Positions 34,006 through 46,700 of a stretch of DNA of 64,000 bases are shown piece by piece (position 1 is the first letter of the stretch; each line of letters begins with the position of its first letter). The stretch lies in contig OX638368.1 in assembly GCA_951812925.1 (NCBI GenBank), positions 17,547,187-17,611,186 on the forward strand, in the 5' to 3' direction. The notes beneath the pieces were generated by a model. It did no database searches and was not told the DNA's origin. It saw only the letters and a list, made by a program, of their open reading frames with translations. The position numbers were made by a program, and so were the translations under genes. This DNA is from Calliopum simillimum (taxonomy: Eukaryota; Arthropoda; Insecta; Diptera; Lauxaniidae).

Positions 34006-35316
34006 ACATACCACGTATGCATCTGGGATCTGGGGCGTAGACACGGGGAGTACTCAAGGGGCTGTGTCCCCCCGAAATTTCAATTGCCCTGCGAAAGGAC
34101 GTATGAGCAACGTTTATTTCGCGATTTATGTGCACAAGAATAGAGCCCCTAAAAATATACTCTTGAGTACACATGAAAGTTATATCTTAAAAGTAGGCGT
34201 GGCATTTATCTGATCATGCTTCGATCAGTGTATGGTGTTCACTTTCGACACCTAAATAAAAAATTTCATCAATATAGCTTGTATAACTTGCGGGATATAA
34301 CTTGATTAAATATACAATAGTTAAAAAGTAGGCGTGTTCTTCAATTTATTACGCCCATTTTTCACTTCCGCCGCCTACCTAAACAAAATTTGATTAAAAT
34401 TGCTTGTATAGCTATGAAGTATTTAAATTTGGGCAAAAAGTAGGAGTGGCTTTTTATTTTCATGCCCACTTTTCATCCAGGCACACACTGGCTCAAAATC
34501 CCTAAAAGCTGGCCAAAAGTCAAAATCATTAAAGTTTCGAGACGAAATTGTATTACCTGGGGGTTTTTGAGGTCGCTGATTACAAATTTGATGTTGGATT
34601 TTTTAAAAAGAAAAATAGGGGACTCAAAATAGCGGACGATTTGCATAAATATTCAACCAAACCCAACAAAAAAATGTACTCGAAGGTTTTTGGGGTCACT
34701 GATTACGAATCTGAAAATAAATTTTTAAATAGCAAAATGGCGGATTCGAAATGGCAAAAAACAACACTTGCACAATTTTTATATCTAATTTAAAAATTTA
34801 TTTCAAAATTTTAACTTTGATAGAGTTGTGTGCAACGGTAAATTGATCTTCATAAAAATGGGTTTTAGATTCCTTTATCATGGAGTATAAGCTGTATAAC
34901 AATATAAAAATTTTGTCATTTCAAGCGAGCAACACATATTGCCACTTGGTAAGCAATATGAGTTAAATTTTCCTATGAGTGGTTCAGAAAAAATTGCGTC
35001 AAACAAAAAATGCAAAAAAAGGCTTCTCAATATTTTTATATGTATTAGAAAAGGTTTCAATCTACTTAAATCCAAAAAATCTTGGTGGTATGACGTGGTA
35101 TTAAATTAGTTCTGGGCTTTTTTCATAACCATTGCAAACTGATTTTGTGAAATAAATTGATTTTAAGATAATCACAATTACGTAAAAGTATAAACTATTG
35201 CAAGTTTTGAATACAAAGGTTCGATAGTATTTTCTTTTGCAAAGAGATTCCATATTCAAACATTAAAATCGGTTCAGTTTTACAGTAACCACACAATTTT
35301 TACAGTTAACACTAAA

Positions 35317-36139
35317 TTTTTATACCCTACACCCAGGGTAAATTCACTTTGTCCTTCCGTTTGTTACGCAGAGAAGGAGGCGTGGCAGATATATAAAAGT
35401 ATATATATTCTTGATCAGCGTCACCTTCTGAGTCGATATAGCCATCTCCGTCTGTCTGTCTGGCTGGCTGGCTGGCTGGCTGGATGGGTGGCTGGCTGGC
35501 TGGCTGGCTGGCTGTGGAAATACATTTTTTGAGAAAACTAAGCAAGATAATTCAATGAAATTTAGTGCACAGCCTCTGTCGTCAAAGTTAGCTCGGGAGA
35601 TTGAGCGAAATCGGTCAACGGACACGCCTACCGCCCATACAAAAAATATATTCAAAATGTAACTTTTTTAGTATTTTTCACGATAATGCAATCAAAATAC
35701 ACATAAATACTAAGGATTGTAAGCGCAAGCTCTAAGCAAAAACTGGGCAAATTCGGACAACAGGGCGTGGCACCTATCATATAAGCAAAAGCTTCAAAAT
35801 GCTATACTGAAAGCGTTTATTGAGATAATCGAACTAAATGTTACTCTGACACTAAGAATTATAACTGAAAGCTTTAAACAAAAACTGGATAAAATCGGAA
35901 AAGAGGGCGTGGCACCTCCCATACACGCAAAAGCTTCGAAACGCTATACTGAAAACATTTTTTGAGATAATCCAACCAAATTTCACTCAAATACTAAGAA
36001 CTATAAATTCAAACTTTGAGAAAAAAATGGGTGACTTCGCACAAAAGGACGTGGCACTTCCCATATAAGCAAAATTTTCAAAATACTGCAGTGTAGGGTA
36101 TTTAATGTTTGGCCAGGCCAAAGGTAGCACCCTTACTAG
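35317..36139 (+). mobile_element. Helitron-like nonautonomous element, longest copy
   Basis: It starts TTTTTATACCCTACACCCAG, has TATTCTTGATCAGCGTCACC and the TCTGTCTGTCTGGCTGG microsatellite, then GGGCGTGGCACC-type segments. It ends with the hairpin TTTGGCCAGGCCAAA and ACCCTTACTAG followed by T. Length 823 bp. The copies at 4381-5070 and 295-486 share the same 3-prime end to the base. It has no coding capacity, so an autonomous Helitron must supply the protein. It lies within the interrupted upstream region of gene 3. Confidence 0.65.
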
Positions 36140-36429
36140 TTACTATTATCCCACAGAACTTTGCGTCTGAGAAGCGTACTTTTGGAGGGATCCCAAGAGC
36201 ATTGTAGGAATACCTGGATCTTGCTTACAAATTTTTTTGAGGTCTATGAATATCTGTTAGACAATGCGGTTCATAAAAAGTTAATTTAAAAAAACTTTTT
36301 TTTACGACTTTTGGCCTGCTTTTAAGGACTTTGAACCAGTGTGAGGCACCAAAAATGTGTAGAAAAAAGAGTCGCAAAAATCTTCCGTGGCCTTCAAAAA
36401 TTCCAATCTACGCTCCTGCTCCGTATGTA

Positions 36430-36866
36430 CCTCCCAAGTAACTAAATCTGAAAGTTAAATTTTGTTATGTGAATATTTGAAATTTAAATTGTTTAAATAT
36501 TTGTTAGTGGATACAACGTTAAACATGAAAGGACAAATGAGTAACTCAAAAAGAGGAGATGGCAACAGCCTTGCATTTATAGATTTGCAAATGATGCATT
36601 TTACACATTTACATCGCGCCCGTCATCTGGTACGGATCAGTTAAAAATAGCGAAATATAATTTTTCTTTCAATTTGCAATAGACAAACGGGTATTGCAAT
36701 TTAGTTAATTTACGTGAAAGCTCACATTGTGATATATTGATGTTTAATCAAAACGAGTGCATTTCAATTAAGAAAATATTACAACACGTGCAATATAAAT
36801 AACACATAAAATAATAATAGCAGTGTAAAATTTAAGATATACGAGTACTCAATTTCTGTGATAACG
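36430..36866 (+). promoter_or_regulatory. Putative promoter and 5-prime leader of gene 3
   Basis: This matches 57050-57443 upstream of gene 4: AAGTAACTAAATCTG, AAATTGTTTAAATATTTG, TACGGATCA then CAAAAATAG/TAAAAATAG, and TCTGTGATAACG directly before the start codon. Conservation of noncoding sequence in two paralogs next to their first exons suggests the core promoter and leader are here. No TATA box was assigned. Confidence 0.55.
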
Positions 36867-39800
36867 ATGGATTCAACACAAAAAGCTGACAAAACCGAAG
36901 GTATATAGAATTTTCCTCAATTGACAACAATAAATTGCAATAAATTGAAAGAAAAATATTTTGAGGGATATCTCGACAATTTATATGCAGTTGCTGATTC
37001 CGAATCTGGCAGCCATTTTTCTCTGTCAATTATGTGTTCTGAGAAATCCTTGCTTTAAAGTGCAGAAAACAATGTTTTCAGACATATGGCATATATCCAG
37101 GATAAAATAAAGTTCACTTTTGCCAATAACACCGAATAGCTCTAATCTCCTCCTTAAACCATACACGGTGTCGAAAACTTAATTTAAATCAAATTTTATA
37201 TAACCTCATTTTGTATTGTACATATATCGATACGTCCAACATATAAGTTGGTAACTCGAAAATCGTAGTTTTTAGTTATGATAATTTTTTATTTTTTTTG
37301 AATGAAAACCTACAGCTAAAAACATATTTGATTGGTTTATAATTAACAACCAACAAAATCCCCGTGAAATTTTCCACTATCCAGTGATTTTTCATTGTGA
37401 AAAATAATAACAGTGCGATCAAAGTAAGTTCAGCTTATACGGATAAGTTGAAGTGGAAGCCAAAAGATCAATCATAATATTTTATATTGAGAACGAGTTT
37501 ACTTCATCTCATCATGTTAAAATAAAATCATAAAAATTCTTACTTCAAAAAAAAAAAAAAAAAAAAAAAAATGGGCCGAACAATGCATTGTCCTTGTGAG
37601 AAGCCCGAAATAATAAAGAAGCTGTTTTATGAAAGCATATACTGGAAATTTATTCCGCATTTTTGGAGTGGCTCTGCAAAAATGATATCGAACGTCAAAA
37701 ATTGGGTAAAAAAACCAGAAGTAAGAGGCCGAATACAAGCTAAACCAAAAAATGTAAGAGAAAATCCTTTTCGGTCTCCAAAAAATTTCAAAGAGGAGTT
37801 GAAGCTGGTTGTGGACTCTTCCAAAATTAGAAAAAACTCATTCGAGCCAAGCTCTCTTGCAGAAGTCTCAGAAGAGTGTCCCTTCTTCACCCATGGCATG
37901 GATGAAGAATTATCAGAATAAAATTAAAATTAACAAAATATCATATTAATTTGTCATCTTCGAAATGGCACAAGATTTTACGGCCCCACGACACAAAAAA
38001 TGGTATTGGCAGGCTCTAGAGGACACAGACATTATGTTCCAAGACTTGAAACTTTATTTGACGGTAAAGCATGGCGGCACTAAAATAAATGTTTGAGAAT
38101 GCTTCTCTTACTGAGTAAAAAATACTATGGATGTTCTTTTATATGGGCAAATTATGGAGTCAACTATGCTGTCTTATGCTGAATGAGAAATGCATCTGAA
38201 ATTGCTGTATCCAGCAAGACAAAGACCCAAAATACATCAGCAGTTAAATGAAAAATCGGCTAACATACAAAGAGGGTTGACGTCATTAGCTGGTCAGCTC
38301 AGTCACCTGACCTTAGCCCAATCGAGAACCTTTGGGACGATGTCAAGGAAGCAGTGGAAAAGCAAAATCCTAGAAATGTGTGAGAATTGTGGGATACGGT
38401 AAGATCAAGATAGAAAGATATTCCTGTCGAGAAATTCCAACGTCTGATTGATTCAATGCCTCAAAGATGTTATTCAACAAGGATCAATCTACAACATATT
38501 GACCATTTTATTTTAAATTTTTTCTTTGGAATTAAGACTTTCCCACTAACTATTTCTCGTAAAATTTAAAGCACTGCTATTATTTTGCACACTGAAATTT
38601 TTTGTAATTTTAGAATTTGGCGTTCTTTAAAGAGGACGAAACCCAATATTATGCATATTAACATTTATTTCTGATAAATTTATATTGAACTAATTAAACA
38701 GTAATTTTTGCAATTTTTCAACAACAGACGCAACCAAGTGTTAACATGGAAATTGATTACATATGTTTCGGCTACTTCCACATTTATATTCATATATTTT
38801 CATATATAAACATGTATATAGCCTCATCAGATCAGTTCTAGTTAAATCTTTTCAGAAACCGTACTCGAACCCGTGACTCCGGTTTTCTAATGAAAGAAAA
38901 CGCGGTGCTTTAGCGATTAAGCAATTGGACACGGATAAACTCTCTGAACAGGATCGCCATTATGGATAAATCATAAGGCTCACTAGCGCCGTCTGTTGTG
39001 AAAAATTGCCAAATTGTTAGTTGATAACACACTCGGGTTCTGAGACATGCTACGTTAGCTACAATTAAAACCTACAAGGGCGGATTTTCTTTCCATATAC
39101 AATGCAGGCTCTCGAAATTACGAGAATTTTAATGATAGATAGGCAGGTTCCCCTAGATAAATTATGAAGTTATTTAATTGTAGCTAGCGTAGCATATCTC
39201 AAAACCAGAGTGTGTTACCAACTAACAATTTGGGAATTTTTCATAACAGACGGCGCTAGTGAGCCTAATGATTTATCCATAATGGCGATCCTGTTCAGAG
39301 GGTTTATCCGTGTCCAATAGCTTAATCGCTAAAGCACCGCGTTTTCTTTCATTAGAAAACCGGCTATTTACATGATTATATATGAAAATATATAAATATG
39401 TATGTAGAAGTAGCCGAAACATGTGTAATCAATTTCCATGTTAACACTTGCTTGCGTCTGTTGTTGAAAAATTCCAGAAATGACTGTTTAATTAGTTCAA
39501 TATAAATTTATCATACTTCAATTTAAAAAAAAGCGCGTTTTTACTTTCATTAGGACTATACAAGCAACAGTCAATAAACTAACTTCAACATTTATTTCTA
39601 TTCATAAGGCATAAACTAAAAAATGAAGTGAAAAAATTCAACACTTTGGTATTTATGAACGTATGTTTTTCGATGCATACCACTGCTATTATTTCGCACA
39701 CAGCTGTAAATAAAATAAATTTAGGTTGTGACTTCAAAAAAAAACTTCCAGCCCTTCAAATTTCAAGCTAGAGCTATAAAAATTTGACATAAGATGGTGC

Positions 39801-40665
39801 CTAAAAAAAAAAAGTTGCTAACTGGAGTTACCAACTTATACGTTGGATGTATCGATATGTTTTCTTACCAAATAAAATTTATTTTAAAATTTTTTGCTTA
39901 CCATTTTTTAAAAGAGGTCGAAAAACGGTATATTTCAAAAGAACACAACAAACCAAAACCACAATTGCCATTTTCGAGTTGTTGGTGATGAATCCGATTC
40001 CAGTTTCGGAATCGCTCCCATCACGTATGGTTTTTAAGATATTCTAACCTAAAAGTTCAATAGAATATAACATAATCAAATATTATTAAAATCGGAAATA
40101 TTAAAATTTTCTACTTCGCGCTTCACATAAAGAACCCCAATTTGCATAATTTTCTGGAAAATTTGCGAGGACCCATTTTGATATTTGGTTCAGGGGAAAA
40201 TTTTCTATTGATTTGTATAGGTTTTATGAAAATTGGAATTAATGCCAACATCACATCTAAATTGACTGGTCTACTTACAGGCTTACAAAATCAATTTATT
40301 ATAACAATACAGCATTAATTGATTTATGTACTTACATATAGAAATATGAACTTAAAGGTTGATCTGTTTGCAAACAAAAATTGATGCAATCATTTTGATG
40401 AAATTCAATTCTCAAAGAAAAACCATCTTTAGATTTAAGCAAAACAAATCAATTAGGAAGCTCAAGATGTAGAGGTCATAAACATGAGCAGGGTTTTAAT
40501 TGGCATGAGCATGTGTGCACATATGCAATGACCGCTAGGCTCAGACTGTAGGGCAAAAATAATTTTAATTTAAATATTTACAGTAGACCGGGTCGAAATT
40601 TTTATTCATCCCGAAACCAACTCAAAAGTTAGCGGGACTCTTAAAAATGATATCTGAATCATCTG

Positions 40666-40701
<36 letters not shown>

Positions 40702-43700
40702 CATTACGAGAAAACCAATCTCCATTGCCTAAAAAAACATGTTTTTGGGTCATTACTTTTTTTTTCATTAGAAAATGGATACCCAAGAGTGCTTTAGAAA
40801 TAAAGATCTTGTCTTATAAAAGTTTTGGCGTTTAAAGTTTTTTTGGGGAGTATAGATAATATTCGGTTTCAAAAATCAATTTTTTTAGGTTTTGCAATGA
40901 CGAGGTCGGAAAAACAATTTTTTACTCAAAAGCAAGGTAGCTAACAAAAAATGTGTATATGGCAAAAAATGCTTGGAATTGTCCAAAGAATATGTGCGAA
41001 TTTTTTTCGCAACTTTTTGAGCTATTTTATATTTTTTCAAAACTTGGTCAAAAAAAATAAAAAAAATTCTGAAAAAATTTACACCAATTCTTTGCAGAAT
41101 TCTAAGCATTTAACGTTACAAGAAATTTTTTCGTAGAAGTCTTGGATTTGAGTAAACCTAGCATTTTGCTGACACACTTGAGCTTAACAGCAGAAAATTC
41201 AATTCGATAAATTTTTTGACAAAATAAAAAAAAAAATCCAAAAATTCCGAAAAAAATCACACGTGTTCTTTGGGCAATTCTAAGCATTTTTTGGCATATA
41301 AACTTTTTTCGTTAGTTTCCGTGCTTTTGAGTTTTGTAATGAAAAAAAAGTTGTGACTAAAAAACATGATTTTTTAGGCAAAATAGGCCTTCATTATGCA
41401 AATATCGTTTTTAAGAGTCCCTCTAACTTTTGAGTTGGTTTTGGGATGATTTTATTTTGCTTCATACAAAATCGACCCGATCTAATATATAGGGTGGGTA
41501 GAAATCGGTAGAACATCGAAAAACATAAGATTTATGGGACAATTTTGAACAACTTTTCTACTACCATTTTTCGAAATTCGCAAGGCAACGGAGTTATTCG
41601 ATCCGTTAACTTGGAAAGTAGGGTAACGATTATTATGACAAAAGATTTATTTCAACCTGAAGCGAATTTCGAAAAGTGGCAATACAAAAAGTTGTTCAAA
41701 ATAATCCCAGAAATCTTAAGTTTTTCGGTGTTCTGCAGATTTCTACCCACACGATACATAATAATACATAACTAAGATTTCAATATCTTTTTATATTTTA
41801 GATGGCGTTGGTACTTTCATTAGTACTTACAAGCAACAGTCAATAAACTAACTTCAACATTTATTTCTATTCATTAGGCATAAACTAAAAAATGAAGTGA
41901 AAAAATTCAATACTTTGGTATTTATGAACGTATTTTTTTCGATGCAAAGTTTTCATTACATACCACTGCTATTATTTCGCACACAGCTGTAAATAAAATA
42001 AATTTAGGTTGTGACTTCAAAAAAAAACTTCCAGCCCTTCAAATTTCAAGCTAGAGCTATCAAAATTTGACATAAGATGGTGCCTAAAAAAAAAAAGTTG
42101 CTAACTGGAGTTACCAACATATACGTTGGATGTATCGATATGTTTTCTTACCAAATAAAATTTATTTTAAAATTTTTTGCTTACCATTTTTTAAAAAGAG
42201 GTCGAAAAACGGTATATTTCAAAAGAACACAACAAACCAAAACCACAATTGCAGTTGTTGGTGGTGAATCCGATTCCAGTTTCGGAATCGCTCCCGTCAC
42301 GTATGGTTTTTAAGATATTCTAACCTAAAAGTTCAATAGAATATAACATAATCAAATATTATTAAAATCGGAAATATTAAAATTTTCTACTTCGCGCTTC
42401 ACATAGAGAACCCCAATTTGCATAATTTTCCGGAAAATTTGCGAGGACCCATTTTGATATTTGGTTCAGGGGAAAATTTTCTATTGATTTGTATAGGTTT
42501 TATGAAAATTGGAATTAATGCCAACATCACATCTAAATTGACTGGTCTACTTACAGGCTTACAAAATCAATTTATTATAACAATACAGCATTAATTGATT
42601 TATGTACTTACATATAGAAATATGAACTTAAAGGTTGATCTGTTTGCAAACAAAAATTGATGCAATCATTTTGATGAAATTCAATTCTCAAAGAAAAACA
42701 ATCTTTAGATTTAAGCAAAACAAATCAATTAGGAAGCTCAAGATGTAGAGGTCATAAACATGAGCAGGGTTTTAATTGGCATGAGCATATGTGCGCATAT
42801 TCAATGACCGCTAAGCTCAGACTGTAGGGCAAAAATAATTTTAATTTAAATATTTGCAGTGGACCGGGTCGAAATTTAAATTCATCCCGAAACCAACTCA
42901 AAAGTTAGAGGGACTCTTAAAAACAATATCTGCATCATCTGCATAATTTATTTTTTTTTTTATTACGAGAAAACCAATCTCCATTGGCTAAAAAACATGT
43001 TTTTGGGTCATTACTTTTTTTTTTTTCATTAGAAAATGGATACCCAAGAGTGCTTTAGAAATAAAGATCTTGTCTTATAAAAATTTTGGCTTTTAAACTT
43101 TTTTTTTTTTGGGGAGTATAGATAATATTCGGTTTCAAAAATCAATTTTTTTAGGTTTTGCAATGACGAGGTCGGAAAAATTATTTTTTACTCAAAAGCA
43201 AGGGAGCTAACAAAAAAAGTGTATACGGCAAAAAATGCTTGGAATTGTCCAAAGAATACGTGCGAATTTTTTCGCATCTTTTTGAGCTATTTTATATTTT
43301 TTCAAAACTTGGTCAAAAAAAATAAAAAAAAAATAAAAAAAATTCTGAAAAAATTCACACCAATTTAACGTTACAAGAAATTTTTTCGTAGAAGTCTTGG
43401 ATTTGAGTAAACGGCGTTAGGAAATAACGCCCAAGGAAATAACGCCCAAAAAAAAAACGAAATAACGCCCAAAAAATAATATGACGCAATAACGCCCAAA
43501 ATAAAAAACGAAATAACGCCCAAAAAATATGAAATAACGCCCAAAAACAAAAACGAAATAACGCCCAAATTATTTTCATACAAATTTGGGCAATAATCAA
43601 TTTGGAAATAACACCCAAAAATTTGGGCTTTATTTCGCTTTTTTTTTTGGGCGTTATTTGGTTTTTTTTGTAAAAAACGAAATGACGCCCAAAAACGAGA

Positions 43701-46700
43701 AACGAAATAACGCCCAAATTATTTTCATACAAATAAATTTTAGGCGTTATTTCCAAAATGATTATCGCCCAAATTTATATGAAAATAAATTGGGCGCTAT
43801 TTCGTTTTTTATTTTGGGCGTTATTACGTCATATTATTTTTTGGGCGTTATTTCGTTTTTTTAAAAAAAGGAAACAACGCCCAAAAAAAAATGAAATAAA
43901 GCCCAAATTTTTGGGCGTTCCAAAATGATTATCGACCAAATTTATATGAAAATAATTTGGGCGTTATTTCGTTTTTTTTTTTTTTTTGGGCGTTATTTCC
44001 TAACGCCTGAGTAAACCTAGCATTTTGCTGACAAACTTGAGCTTAACAGCAGAAAAGTCAATTCGATAAATTTTTTGAAAAAATAAAAAAAAAATCCAAA
44101 AATTCCGAAAAAATTCACACGTGTTCTTTGGACAATTCTAAGCATTTTTTGGCATATTAACTTTTTTCGTTAGTTTTCGTGCTTTTGAGTTTTGAAATGA
44201 AAAAAAAGTTATGACTAAAAAACATGATTTTTTAGGCAAAATAGGCCTTCATTATGCAGATATCGTTTTTAAGAGTCGCTCTAACTTTTGAGTTGGTTTT
44301 GGGATGATTTTATTTTGCTTCATACAAAATCGACCCGATCTAATATACAGGGTGGGTAGAAATCGGTAGAACATCGAAAAACATAAGATTTATGGGACTA
44401 TTTTGAACAACTTTTCTACTACCATTTTTCAAAATTCGCAAGGCAACGAAGTTATTCGAGCCGTTAACTTGGAAAGTAGGGTAACGATTATAATGACAAA
44501 AGATTTATTTCAACCTGAAGCGAATTTCGTAAAGTGGCAATACAAAAAGTTGTTCAAAATAATCCCAGAAATCTTAAGTTTTTCGGTGTACTGCAGATTT
44601 CTACCCACACGATACATAATAATACATAACTAAGATTTCAATATCTTTTTATATTTTAGATGAAAAAAATGAGCCAGCTGACTTCGAAAAAGCTATGGAT
44701 GTGGCAGGCTTTGGCATTTTCAATCTTCTTTTAATTTTGATTTCAACAGCAGCAACATTTGCCAATGTCTTCGAAACCTCAACTATGTCATATATATTAC
44801 CAATAGCAGAATGTGATCTCAAATTAAAGTTAATCGATAAGGGCACACTTAATGCAGCAACATATGCTGGTAACAAGACCGATACATCATTTAAATTCTT
44901 AACGGCAATAACATTTTGAATCTCTTCAATAGGCATGATAACATCAGCTATTATCTGGGGCTATTTGGCTGATACACAAGGTCGAAAGAAAATTCTAGTC
45001 TTTGGTTATTTATTGGATGCCATATGTGTATTTGGCAGTTCTTTAAGTCAAAACTTTACAATGTTGGTGGCATTCAAATTTTTAGGTGGTTTTGTGTAAG
45101 TTCACTTATTTAGTTTAATTCGAAAAAAAATATAATAATTTGATGATGTCTTAATATTTTAGCGTCAATGGTCCTGGTGCCGTATTATTTACCTATTTGA
45201 CAGAGTTACATGGTGCCAAGCAGCGTCCAAGAGTTTTAATGGCCTTGGGTATGGTAACATCTGTGGCAACACTTATACTGCCCTTGCTTGCATGGGCTAT
45301 ATTCCCGAAAGATTGGGACTTTGTATTATTTAATACTTTGAATGGTATGTAAAATGAAAATATTTTATCAAATCGTGTATTATCTTTTTGAGTTCCAAAG
45401 ATTACTAATTTGAATATATACATTTACAGTACATTCATGGCAAATTTTCCTGCTTGTTTGTGGTCTACCCAGCTTAATTAGTGGCATATTATTTACAATA
45501 TTACCAGAAAGTCCAAAATTTTTAATGTCTCAAGGTAGAAATCAAGAAGCATTACAAGCATTTCAAAAGATTTACTCAATTAATTATCGTACACCGAAAG
45601 AAACTTATCCGGTAGGTGCAAAAAACATAATTCCGTAAATCATTTTACTTATAAAAATTTAAATTTCAGATTAAGCAGCTAGTTGAAGAAGTCCCCGATA
45701 GAGCTGGTAATGCTCATGAAGTTGTCTACACCATTGAAGCAAAAGCAAATAATAACAGCAGCGCTAAAGTCAAGCGTCAGCATAGAAGCTTTTTGCAAGC
45801 TTTTAGAGAAGGCATGCAACAAATAAAGCCAATGTTTAGAAAACCTATACTCGGTCACTCGCTGCATGTTTATTTGATGCAATTTTGTATTTTATTGGGG
45901 TAGGTATCAAATGAATAACACTTTTTCTGTGGAGTAAAATATTATATCTCCTCGTCTGCATACATGTATGTAGTTTAAATACCATAAGACTTTGGCTACC
46001 GCAACTATTTGCTTCCATTGCTGAATTTGAGGCATTAAATAGCAATAATGAGGAAATGTCTCCGACTATGTGCACTATTTTGGAATACAGCGTTAATAAA
46101 ACTTCAATAGCAGCTCAACACTATGACACCAAATGCAAAAATGAGGTAAGCACTCAAGTAAATAATGGTTGATCCATTAACATAGAAGTAATATACAGAT
46201 TTTCCACTCCAAATTAAACCGTTCCCACATGATATTAAACTTTTTCCAAATTAGATTCAACTTTTTCCAAATTAGATTCAACTTTTTCCAATCAAATTAA
46301 CTTTTTTCCAATCAAGTTAATTTTTTTTTTTTCAAATAAATTTAGGCATTGCAAAAAATACACTTGCAATTACGTATATATATGGTAAATCTCCGAAAAA
46401 TGTACTAAAACATTCCTTTTTTTTTTTTTTTGTCCCCACCTATTTTTTTTAATTTTCTATAACTTGAAGGTATAGAATACCTGAACCTCTGGAATATTTT
46501 TAAAGAATGGCATAAACTTTCATTGTTGCCATATGCTTTTTTTTAAGTTTCGCTTAAACAATATATGTGACCTGGTCTATGAAAAGGGGATTACGTGTCA
46601 AAAAAAAAATTTCCATTTTTTTGCCGATGTGCATAAATTGACCCTTAAAAGTTGTTTTCCAGCTGTTTTCACGAAATTTTTTTTTTCGCACGTAAGCCCC

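Larger units (their letters stand above)
25443..36429. other. Transposon-filled intergenic region between genes 2 and 3
   Basis: No host coding sequence was recognised. After about 480 bp of AT-rich 3-prime flank of gene 2 come the hAT remnant (to about 28.96 kb), 500 bp of unassigned sequence, the Harbinger element (29450-33211), a duplicated promoter-side block (33235-34005), and an insertion-rich stretch ending in a Helitron-like element. Around 34200-34800 there are short GTGGC-type repeats with no clear boundaries. Confidence 0.5.

Noticed and set aside
43355..43864. Open frames repeating GVISF, FWALF or NNAQ residues
   Set aside because: They are translations of the AATAACGCCCAAA repeats of the Foldback-like element.
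44660..44695. Start codon for gene 3 at the first bases of exon 2
   Set aside because: That ATG is out of the transporter frame; the frame continues 5-prime through the acceptor to the 34-nt exon at 36867, in matching phase and conserved in gene 4.
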